A stretch of 64,000 nucleotides of DNA from positions 248,001 to 312,000 of the forward strand of contig OY253649.1 in assembly GCA_958009055.1 (NCBI GenBank), written 5' to 3'. The notes beneath the pieces are model-generated. The model had not been told where the DNA came from, searched no databases, and saw only the letters and a program-made list of their open reading frames with translations. This stretch comes from Choricystis sp. odSpoLacu1 (taxonomy: Eukaryota > Chlorophyta > Trebouxiophyceae). Made by a program: the position numbers and the translations under genes. Of this stretch, positions 51,556 through 61,300 are shown in pieces (within the stretch, counting starts at the first letter, position 1; each line of letters starts with the position of its first letter).

Positions 51556-53075
51556 ATGGATGTCGAGCCCCAGATGATGCGTGTGAGTCGTGTGACCCCC
51601 CAGGAGAGGCACGGGGGGGGTGCAGCCGAGACAGCGTGCCTTCTCATTTTCCGTGTGGACAAGGCGACGACACACCTACCCTCCCTCTCCCTCCCTCCCC
51701 CAGTCCCGAGCCGCCGCCGCCGCCCCCCCGCCCCGCGCCCGCACGCCTTCCCCCACCGGCGGCGCGGCCGCAACCCCCACCAAGGGGCGCGCCACCCGCG
51801 CCGCCGCGGAAGCCCGCCGCGCCGCGCGCGCCAAGCCGTCGCGCGCGTACGCGATCATCGCCCTGCTGACGGGGGCGCTGGGCGTGCTGGCGGCCACTGC
51901 GCCCGTCACGGTGAGCAGGTGGGAGGATTGTGGAGAGAGAGGAAGCGCGGTTTTTATTTTTTTTCGTTTTGGGGCAGCAAACCGGGCGCCGACTCACGAG
52001 CACGAGCCTCCCTCAACCCCCCACACCAGGCCGGCCGCCTCCTCCTCAAGTCCTCCACCCCCGCCGTCTCCTCCAAACACTTGTCCCTGGCCCTCCACGC
52101 CGTGTCCGCCGTCGTGGAAGCCGCCGCCCACGGCGCCCCCACGCGCGGCGTCCCCGCGTCGCCCCGCCTCTCGCCCGCCCTGGTCCCCCCCTTTGACACC
52201 CTCGTCCGCGCCCTGGGTGTCGCCTGGTGCGTCACCGGTCTGCTGGCCTGGTCCCTCAAGAATGCTGCCACCCATTCCAAGCTGTCCATGCTGACGTACC
52301 GCCGCCTGGCCCTCGCGCTGACGGTGTGCGGCGCGCTGGATGCGCTCACCTTCCCCCGCCTCGCCGTCCACCTGTCGTGGACGGGCATGGTCTTGCTGGG
52401 CGCCCTGATTGCGGCCAAGCTAGCGACGCCGTGGAAGACGCTGCGCCGGGACGGGATTGTGCACGTGAGTGTTTGGGAGGAGGGGGGAGGGTTGAAGAAA
52501 CGGCGACCGACTTTCCTCCTTCTCGATCCAACCCACCCACCCTCCCCACACAGAACTTTAAACTGGCCATGCGCTCCGGCTACATCCCCCCTGGCGCCGG
52601 CGGCGCCCACACCCCGTCCTCCATCCAGGAGGCGGCGGACGAGGGGCGCAACCAGGTCGCTCTCTACGGCGCGGCCGCCCCCCTCTTTGCCCTCACCGGC
52701 CTCTCCTACATCCTGCTCCCCTCCCTCACCATGCGCGCCGTGCTGGGTTCCGCCACCCCCGCCGCCGCCCGTGCCCTGTGGCAGGCACTGGGCGGGTCCA
52801 TCGGGGGCATCTTCCCCCTGGTCGCCCTCAACCTCAAGATGGCCGCCCGCGAGCACCGCCTGGTGGCCGTCACCCACATGCTGGAGTCGGTGGCGCTGGC
52901 GTGGGCGGGCGCCGCTCACGTGGCCCTGCTGGCGCGCGACTGGGAGGCGCGCACCGCTGGGTGGGCTGCGCCGGGTGTCGCTGCGCTGTGGGGGGCGGTG
53001 GCGGCGCTGGCGGCTGGGTGTTTGCCCCTGGTGCGGGCGGGGGATGCGGCGCCCGTGGCCCGGCGCGAGGAGTGA
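51556..53075 (+). CDS. Multipass membrane protein of unknown family
   Basis: Exons 51556-51582 (27 nt), 51704-51910, 52030-52464 and 52554-53075, all phase 0, give 396 residues. The N-terminus is basic and Ala/Pro-rich without acid clusters after MDVEPQMMR. Hydrophobic helices: YAIIALLTGALGVLAATAPV, ALGVAWCVTGLLAWSL, LALALTVCGALDALTF, WTGMVLLGALIAAKLA, ALYGAAAPLFALTGLSYILL, LGGSIGGIFPLVALNL, VAVTHMLESVALAWAGAAHV, WAAPGVAALWGAVAALAAG. So about 7-8 membrane spans. An amphipathic link KLAMRSGYIPPG precedes the second half. I recognise no family. An organelle (plastid) membrane is possible given the basic N-terminus, but this is inference. Divergent from the armadillo gene. Confidence 0.7.
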
Positions 53076-53432
53076 AGACGAGGTGAGGGAGAGTGGGAGA
53101 GAGAGAGGGTTGAGCGATGGTCGGGGAGCGACGCGTGTTTTTTTGCCTGCCAACCCGCTCCCCCCTGCCTGCCACGAACACACACGCACATACACACACA
53201 AGAGAGAGAGAGAGAGAGCACAGCACAGCACCGTCCTTGTTTGTTCTGCGTTGCTTGTTATGTTCTGCGTTGCTAGGCTCTGCGTTGATTGTTCTGCGTC
53301 GCGCGTGCATAGAGAGAGTTTTTTTCAGAGAGCCTCCCCTAAAAAAAAACGTCACGTTTTTTTTTGTTGTCGGTCAGAAACGAAACACGCAAAAAGAAAA
53401 TACGCGCCCTCTCCCCTTGATCCTGTCCACCG

Positions 53433-53471
<39 letters not shown>

Positions 53472-53546
53472 ATGCACGCCTCGCTGACGCGGTGACACAA
53501 ACGCGGCCTCGCATCCAGCCCCCGCCCGTATTCCCCCCCATCCCCA
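53076..53546. other. Intergenic gap with simple repeats
   Basis: 471 bp between two + strand genes. Contains an (AG)n tract at about 53202-53219, partly repeated TTGTTCTGCGTTGCT-like units at about 53240-53300, A- and T-runs (53321-53365) and a (CA)19 microsatellite. No coding sequence is supported. Confidence 0.55.
53434..53472 (+). repeat. (CA)19 microsatellite upstream of the PC-esterase gene
   Basis: A pure CA repeat on the sense strand, ending 74 nt before the predicted ATG at 53547. It probably lies in the 5' UTR or core promoter. Confidence 0.9.
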
Positions 53547-55176
53547 ATGCGACGCCCACCCTTCTCCCCCGCGCCCCCCGCCGCCGACGCGGGCCGCCCC
53601 AGGTCACGAGCAGACCTGTTTCTGCTGGCCGCGGTGGCGGCGTTGACGCTGCTGGGCCTCGCCCGGTGGTCGGGCGTCGAGTCCCCGCTCCTGACGACGC
53701 ACCGCCCCGACCCGCCCCCGCCCTCCGCCTTCCTCACGCGCGACACGCCGCTGGGCGCCCACCTGCTGTCGCCTCCCGGAGAACCGCCACTCCGTCCCCC
53801 ACCCCGCACGGGGGGGGCCTGGGTTGCGCGCGCCCTAGACTGGAGGGACATACGCGACCCTCCCCCGCCCCCGCGCCCGCACCGCGCGTGCCCGGCGGCC
53901 GGGTGTCCGTCCAGCTATGATGTGGCGACGAGTGAGGATATCGGAGGTGCCTGCCCTGTCCCCGCGCCCCCGCGCAGCGTGGACGACGCGCGGACAGGGG
54001 CGCGCCCCTACCTGTTTGGCGGGCGCACGCCCACGTGTGCCGCGTGCGCCATGCCGTCTGACGTGTGGGCTGCATTCTGCTCTTTTGAGGGCGTCCCTCC
54101 CGCCTGCCCGTCCGACGTGGTGGACGACATTGTGGCGTCCCTGGTGGCACGCGCAGACGGCGGGTCATCATTCGCACTGTCCGCGCTCACGCTGGCGCCG
54201 TGCGACGTGTGGCCGTCGCTGGAGGGGAGGGCGCTGTGGATTGTGGGCGACAACGAGGCAGCGGTGAGAGGGAGAGAGGAATAGTTGGGTTGGGGAATGG
54301 AAGAAGGCGCAAGAGAAACGAGAGAGGTGGACAACCGCCTCACCCTCCCCCCATCCACAGGAACTCACACGCGCCCTGGCCTGCTTCTTCCTGGAGTTTT
54401 GGGACACGGCCTCCAAGGCGGACGCCCCCTGGGCTGAGGGCGGCGGCCGGGGCGAACCCCTGCCCGCGCGGTCTCTCTCTGCCGCGGGGTGGTGCATCTA
54501 CCTGCCGCGCTCCACCCGCATCTGCCACGTCGCCGCCCGCGATGTGGACGCCATCGTGAATGATGTCCTGCCTTCCTTTGCGGCGGGTGGCGCAGGACTG
54601 AAAAAAGACGTCATGGTGTTGATTGTGGGGGTTCATTACACGAACGCGCAGACGTATTCGCGCGCGCTCTCGACGCTCGCGTCCGCCCTCCGCACCCACG
54701 CAGCCTCCCTCCCCCGCCTGCTCTGGCGGGACGCCTCCCCCCAACACTTCAACACGCCGGACGGTCAGTGGGCGGAGCGCGTGCCGGACGGGTGTGGACC
54801 GCTGCCCGGGGTGAGCAACGGGGGTGACGACACCCTTGTGCTGGACCCGCTCGCGGCCGACGAGGCTGCCACCGCGCGCGCCGACCCAGAAAGCCCGCTG
54901 CCCGCCGACCGCGCCCCCGCCTCCCTTCTAACCGGCGGCTGGCGCAACGCGGTGGCGGCAGCCGCGCTGGGGTCTGTCCTGGAAGGGTCGCGCCCGCTGG
55001 TGACGCGTCTGCAGACATGGAACGCGACGGCTGCCCTTCTCCCCGACCCGGGCAGGCTGTACGCGTCCTACCATCCACCGGGGAAAGCGTACGTGGACTG
55101 CTCGCATCCCTGCCACCCCAGCCACTACCAGGCGTGGATTGTGGCGCTGGCGCGGGCGTTGGGAGGCGTGATTTAG
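53547..55176 (+). CDS. PC-esterase / trichome-birefringence-like protein lacking the catalytic Ser
   Basis: Exons 53547-54263 and 54361-55176 give 510 residues. Type II membrane topology: short basic N-terminus, helix LFLLAAVAALTLLGLARW, then a Pro-rich stem and a lumenal domain. The PC-esterase/TBL/CAS1 family O-acetylates or de-acetylates cell-wall and glycoprotein sugars in the Golgi. Block I, normally GDS, reads ALWIVGDNEA. The late block DCSHPCHPSHYQAW matches the family DxxH with its Cys/Pro pattern, and WRDASPQHFNTPDG matches the SPQHF block. Cysteines around CAACAMPSDVWAAF and CPAAGCPSSYD suggest disulfides. With Asn at the nucleophile position the enzyme may be inactive or use another residue. 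Confidence 0.75.
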
Positions 55177-55282
55177 TTTTTTGATGTGTGTGTTAGCTTT
55201 CTGTTTTCTTCAGCATCTCTCTTACAAAACAAGTTAAATCAAGTTACAGCGCAAGCAAGCACGTATGCACACTCTCTCTCTC

Positions 55283-57428
55283 TCAAGGAAACAGAGCCGC
55301 CACCGCGGCCGCGGGCGTGCCGTGTGCGGCCAGCAGCTCCAGCGCGCGCGCGCGGTCGACGCCCGCAAACTCCATGACGGTGACGACCGCGTCGTCCGGG
55401 GGGGGCGGCGGCGGCAGCGCTGGCGCGGCAGGTGCCCCTGCCCCGGGCGGGCGCGCGCCAGCGCCCGCCGCGCGCCGCGCAGCAAAGCCACGCAGAATCG
55501 CGTTCGCCACCAGGCGCCCCCCCAGCGGCACGTGCAGGTCGCCCTGCCCTGCGGCCGCGGCGGCCCTAGCGACGGCGCGGTCGAAGCGGGCGTCCGCATC
55601 GTCCTCGTCGTCGTCGTCACGCTCGTGGTCGAAAAACGCGTCGTCCGAGTCGTCGTCGTCATCAGTGGGGCGGTCCACGGGGAGGCGGGGGATTTCTCGG
55701 TCGTCAAACTGGAACGCCATGGCGGGGCGCAGGCCGGCGGGGAACGCGGTGGTGGCGGCAGTCGACGCGACCAGGCCACGCCACGGGTCGACGCCAGTGG
55801 CACGCAGCGCGGGCAGGCCGGCCGCCCCCTCCAGCATGTCTGGCCAGCGTTGGGCTCGAAACCAGGCGGTGTGGGTGGTCATCAGGGTGGCCAGTAGGGC
55901 GGGGAGGCGGGGCGGGGGCACGTGCAGCGCAGCCCGTAGCACGGCACGCAGCGCAGTCGTCGTCGTCAGGTGCGGTGGCGCACACGCGCCCTCATCCTGC
56001 CGCCCTCCCGGCAGCAGGCTGGCGGCCGCCGCTTTGACGGCAGGCAACAGGGCCGGCTCGGCATCCGCCAGCGGGGCCAGGGTTTCGCGCAAGAATTTTA
56101 GAGCGGACACTGAGTCGCCGCGTGCGGCAGCGCCACGAAAGCGCGCTGCCGCCAACTCAAACCGGGCGGCGGGTGGGGCGTTGGTTAGTGCGTCCGGCGC
56201 CACAACCGCCAGCTCGGCTTCCACGGTGTCCACATCGCCCGCCACGGCGGCGGCTTCCAAGCGGTGGACTGCGGCGTGACCCGCTGCCGCGGCAGCAGCA
56301 GCAGTCGCCACAACCCCAGCCACCGGCTCCAGCCCCAGCCCCCGCGCGGCAGCATGCTCCCACGCCAGCTCGGTCAGCAGGTCTTCGCCTCCAGGAGGCG
56401 AGGCCCTGCCATCCAGCTCCACGCGCAGCGCGGTGGCGGCCACGCCGCCTGCCGCGCGCACTGCACCCGCCGCCGCGTCGCGCGGCACGCCCAGCACCTG
56501 GCGCAGGGCCTGCACCTCTGCTTCTGCGACTGTGATGCCGCTGGACGAGGGCGGCGGGTCGGGCGGGGTCAGCCGGTCGCCCGCCAGGTCAGCGACCATG
56601 GAGGCGAGGGAGGGCAGGAGCGGGTCGACGCCGGGGGCGCCCGCCGCCGCGCGCGCGCACAGGCAAAGATAGCGCACTGCCGCCACCAGGTACGGAGGGT
56701 GGGCCGCCGCCCCCGTCACAGCCCGCATGGACCTCGCCACCCGGCCCGCCAGGTCGGCGCGCGCTTGCGGGGCCCACAGGCGGGTGGAGGGAGGGGTGTC
56801 ACCCTGCATGAGCTGCGCGGGCGGCGGCAGCGGCGCCTCCGTGAACAGGAGCAACGTTTTCCTGAGTTCGGCGTAGGCTTCCGGGGAGGCGGCCAGGGCG
56901 AGTGAGGCCAGTTCGGAGCGGAGAAGGTGCAGGGCGGCGGCGCGGTCGCCCGCGCCGAGCAGGTCGACCACGTGAGCAGTGAGCAGGGCGCACCGAAACT
57001 CGTCATCCTCCAGGAGGGACGGGGCGGCCTCGCGGATGCAAGTGATGGCGGCGGGAATGTCGCCGATTATGACTGCACGCCACGCGGTGGTGGAGGCGGC
57101 GCGGGCGGAGGCGTGGGGGGAGGGTGGGGTGGTGGCGGTCGGCTGAGTGGGTTGAGAGGAGGGCGGGGGCATTGAGGTGCTGTCCCTTGTGCTCGCGCCG
57201 GCTCCGCCCGCTTTCCCCTCGTCCACCTTCCCCGACACGCACACACAACAAACACAGACACGACAATGCCACTCTCACCTTGGCCAGGCCCGCGTCCACC
57301 AGGAATTCAGCACACCACGCGTCGAGCGTGGCGACGGAGACCACGCCCCCTCCGTCGTCGTCGCCAGCGCCAGCAGGGACGGGAGGAGGAGGGCGTGCGT
57401 TGTCGGGGGCGTCTCGGCGGCCCACCAT
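55283..57428 (-). CDS. LisH/CTLH-CRA protein with UBA-like C-terminus
   Basis: Exons 57279-57428 and 55283-57142 (phase 0) give 669 residues. The N-terminus (VSVATLDAWCAEFLVDAGLAK) fits a LisH-like dimerisation helix. CTLH/CRA-type helices follow: AWRAVIIGDIPAAITCIRE, LLEDDEFRCALLTAHVVDLL, GDRAAALHLLRSEL, AYAELRKTLLLFTEAPLP. Such domains occur in GID/CTLH ubiquitin ligase subunits and Topless-like proteins. The middle is Ala-rich helical, perhaps extended alpha-solenoid. An Asp-rich patch (PTDDDDDSDDAFFDHERDDD) precedes the last domain, VMEFAGVDRARALELLAAHGT, which has the UBA pattern. No SPRY domain, so it is not a simple RanBPM. A ubiquitin-pathway role is inference. The start codons of this gene and the SMNDC1-like gene lie about 100 bp apart. 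Confidence 0.65.
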
Positions 57429-57529
57429 GGCTGTTTTTATTTGGACAGGAGGGGCGCAGCCGGGGCAGAGCGAAGTTCACTCTGAAAGCGAGGTTTTTCG
57501 TTTGTGTTCGGCGAAAACAGTGCAACGCC

Positions 57530-58247
57530 ATGGACGACGACGCCCCCGTCCTGCAGACGCGGGCCGAGCTGGAGGCCAACCTGGCCGAGTACGGCGCTCA
57601 GCTGGAGCAGGTGAGAGTGTGGGGAGAGAGAAGGCGAGGGCGGCCGGAACGCATGCGGTCGCCTCCAACCCACTCACCCCCCTTCCTCACCTCTCTAGGT
57701 CACCAAGCTGCTCGCATCCGACCCGACCAACTCAGAGTATGTCGACGTGCGGGAGGGGCTGACCGAGGTCATCGCCCTGACGCGGGACCTATTGGCAGAC
57801 GCTGCGGCGGCAGACGGTGATGAGAACCCCCCGCCGCCGCCGCCACCACCCCCGCCCCGCAAGCGCAAGTCACGCTGGGAAGCGGATGAGCCGGTGGAGG
57901 TTGACGCGGCGGCCACACCACTACCCCTTTCCCCTTCCGCACCGCCCCCGCTGGACGTCACTACCGCCCCCGTCGCGCCGCGTGGCGCCGCCCCCACCGC
58001 CCGCCCCGCGGTCTCCACCGCCCCCATGCAGCTGGGGGAGCTGCCCAAGTGGTTGAAGGCGGCCCCCGGGGACGACGCGCGCACAAAGGAGCGCAAGGCA
58101 AAGGCGGCCAAAGCTTTTAAATCCAAGGCGAGGTTCGCCAAGCTGGATGCCGAGGCGGCGCGCAAAGCGGCATCATGGCAATCGTTCAAGGGGGCGGGTG
58201 TGAAGAAGAAAAAAGGGCTGGCCAAACCGGTGGCGACCAAGCTGTAG
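57530..58247 (+). CDS. SMNDC1/SPF30-like splicing factor without a Tudor domain
   Basis: Exons 57530-57610 and 57699-58247 (phase 0) give 209 residues. The N-terminus matches SMNDC1/SPF30, a U2 snRNP-associated factor needed for tri-snRNP joining: LEANLAEYGAQLEQ, VTKLLASDPTNSEY, LREGLTEVIALTRDLL-like sequence (REGLTEVIALTRDLL). The C-terminus also matches (KAKAAKAFKSKARF, WQSFKGAGVKKKKG, as in the WQxFxxKxxKKKKG end). Between them, where SMNDC1 has its Tudor domain, there is only Pro-rich sequence with a basic patch (PPRKRKSRWEADE), a nuclear-localisation type. So the dimethylarginine reader is absent. Family identity is probable rather than certain. TAG stop at 58245; converges with the flippase. 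Confidence 0.65.
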
Positions 58248-58300
58248 AAAAATGAAACATCAATTTTTTTGTTCACACGCACGTTGTTCTCTCTCTCTTC

Positions 58301-61300
58301 TCACACTCCCACGTCGGGCGGCGCCGTGCTGCCCCGCGGCGACGCCAGCGGGTGCGACCCCACGATGATGTCGGGGCGGGCGGCGGCGGGCGCACCCCCG
58401 GACGCGCTGCCGCTGGCCGTGTGCACGCTGCCCGCCGCGCGGCTGGGCGGGCGCCGGGGAGGGGGCGCCAGCGCCCCGGCGGCCGCGCTGCCGCTGCCAC
58501 CCGTGCGCCTCAACACAATCCCACTGCCACTGCTGCCCCGGGTGCGGCGCACCGCGTCCCGCGACTCGGCGCGCGCGTGGTAGGAGGACTCGGCGGGCGC
58601 GTCGAACGCAAACCCAGTGTGCGACAGCGCGGTCTCGAGGCGGTGGGAGGGTGGGGGTGGTGACCCCCCAGACCGCGCTGTGAGTGACCACCGGTGTTGT
58701 GTGGGAGACTTGGTGGCAGCGGCCAGGCAGGACGCGCGGTGCTCGCGGCGCGGCGACGACGCCACGCTCTCGACGTCGGCCGAGCCGTCCCCACAGCTCA
58801 CCGCTCCGGGCTCACCCCCCCACCTCGCGCTCAGCAGCACGTCTGGGAGTAGGGAGCCGACGACAGCCACCACCAACCCGATCCAAGCGGCGGGCGTGAC
58901 GGCCAGCGCGCCCGCGACGCCCGCCATGGCGCCCGCTGGGGCGAGCGGGGCCAGTTTGGCGGGCGGGATCGCGCTGTAGGCGGCCAGGTAGCCAAAGTAG
59001 AGCGCAATAGAGGCGGCCACCACAGCCCCGTGCAGCCAGGTGAGGGTGCGGGAGGCGATGAGCAGTTTGAGGTTGACGACGACTACGACGCAGGTTGACA
59101 GTGTCCCCGTCGGCCACAGGCCGAGCGGCGCACCATCGGCGCCGCCGCCCGCGCCCACGGCAAGCGCCGCGATGGGGACTCCGAAGCAGACGGCTGAGTG
59201 CCACACTGCAGCCACACCCCAGGCCAGCAGGGCGGGGGCGGCCAGGTCGGCGCCCGCCGCGGTCGCGCGGTAGAGGCGGGGGGAGGCGCGTGAGACGGCG
59301 CGCGGAACATCACGCTCCAGCAGCCCCGTCGCCAGCACCGGGAACGCCGTAAACACCAGATTGAACAGACTCTGGTGCCAGTCGTCGTAGTAGCGTTGGC
59401 CGCTGTAGGCGGCAAACAGGTTGAACCAGAACTGGGTGAGGGTGTAGACCGCGTTTTTGTAGAAGAAGTAGCTGAGCGGGAGGAAACAGAGGGTGGGTTA
59501 AAAAGCTTTTTAAAGTAGGTAAAAAACCAAGTGCATGCCCAGCTCTCTTCCATCTATTCCTCCCTCACTCACCAAATGACGAGCGCGATGCGGCGGTAGG
59601 ACCAACGCCCGTGCACCAGCAACAGGTCCACCAGGAACCTGAAGCGCGCGACCGACACGTCGGACGCCATGGCCGCCTGCATCCCTTCCCGCCCCGCGAT
59701 GCCGACGCCCACGCAGGCGGCCTGGATCATGCCCACATCGTTGGCGCCGTCGCCGATGGCCAGGGTGACGCCGGTGCGCTTGGCGGTGAGGAGCCTGTGG
59801 GGTGGAGAGGGTGGGGTGGGTGAGACGACAAGAGAAAAAAAACGCGTCTCCCCACACAAACCACCCTCCCCCAACTCACTTGGCGATCATCGCCTTCTGC
59901 AGCGGGGACACCCGGCAAAAGATGACGGCGGGCGAGCGCAGGGCCAGCGTGATGAGGGCGTCCGCGTCGGCGGGGCGGCAGAGGAGCGCGCCGAGGGCAG
60001 CTCCGTCGACGACGAGGGAGCGTCGAGTGTGGGGCGGCGGCGCGCGCGCCTGGGGCGCCCGCGCCCGCGCGCGGCGGCGCCACCACCCTCGGCCTTGCCC
60101 CTCCCCACTCTCCGCCGACTCGGCCAGCGCGGCCGCCAATTGAGCCGCCACGTCAGCATGCAGCGCTGCGTCGGCGACGTCGAGGGGGGTGCCCGACGGC
60201 GGGGGTGGCCCCCGCGGCGCGATCTCGGTGCGGGGGGCGCCATCTGTGATCAGGCGGCATGCGTAGCCGATGTTGACGGCGGTTTCCTGTGTGGGATGGG
60301 GTGGGAGTGTGGGGTGAGAGAGAGGAGGAGGGGAGGTCACAGGTGGCGGCGCGTTGTCTCTCGCCACCCACTCACCATCCGGTCGCCCGTCAGTACCCAC
60401 ACCCGGATGCCAGCTTCGTTGAGGGTGCGGATGGTGTCGCCGACGCCCTGAGAGGGAGAGGGTTGGGGGTTATGGGAGAGAGACTGCAGGCCACCACCAC
60501 CACCCACCCCTCCCACCCCTCTTCTCACCTTCTGTAGCCGGTCCTCGATCGCCGTCGCCCCCAGCAGCGTCAGCTCACGCTCCAGCTCGGCGGCGGCCGC
60601 CTCCACCGCCCCGTCGCGCCCCTCGACCGCGGCGCGCGCGGCGGCAAAGCGGGGGCCCCAGTCCGCGTAGACGGCGGCCGGGATGAGGCTAGGAGGGCGG
60701 GGTGGAAGGGGTGTGAGTGTTATGTGTGTGTGTTCAGGAGCTGGCGTGTCCCTTTCCCCTTTTTCTCCGCACCACTCACCGGCGCGCGACGCAGAGCGTG
60801 CGCAGGCCCGCCGCGCTAAAGGCCTCCAGGTGGGTCATGGTGGCTGGCCAGTGGGCAGCGCCGTCGGCCGCCAGCAGGGGGGCCAGAGTGGAGTCTGCGC
60901 CCTGGTGTGTGGGAGTGTGGGGAGAGGTAGGGAGGCGATCAGGTGTGTGTGAGGTGGATTGTTGGGAGGTAAATATTTATGTGTGAGCACACTATTCTCA
61001 GGCTCCCTCTCCTCTCACCTTGCAAAACAAATCCACGTCGCCCCCGCCCCCCTGCCGCCGCACGACCACCGACTGGCGCCGCCGGGCGGAAGTGAACTCC
61101 AGGACTGCGAGGACGTCGTAGGTGGCGTCGACGAAGGAAGGGAGGTGGGGGGTGGAGGTGGACGCGCCGCCCTCCCTCCCCCCTCCCCCCTCCTCCCTAA
61201 TCGTCACCGTGGACGGGCCGCGGTGCAGCAGGGCGATGCCCAGGTCGGCGGCGCCCCCCACCAGGGCGACTTCATCGGGGGAGGCGGCCTGGTAGCGCAC

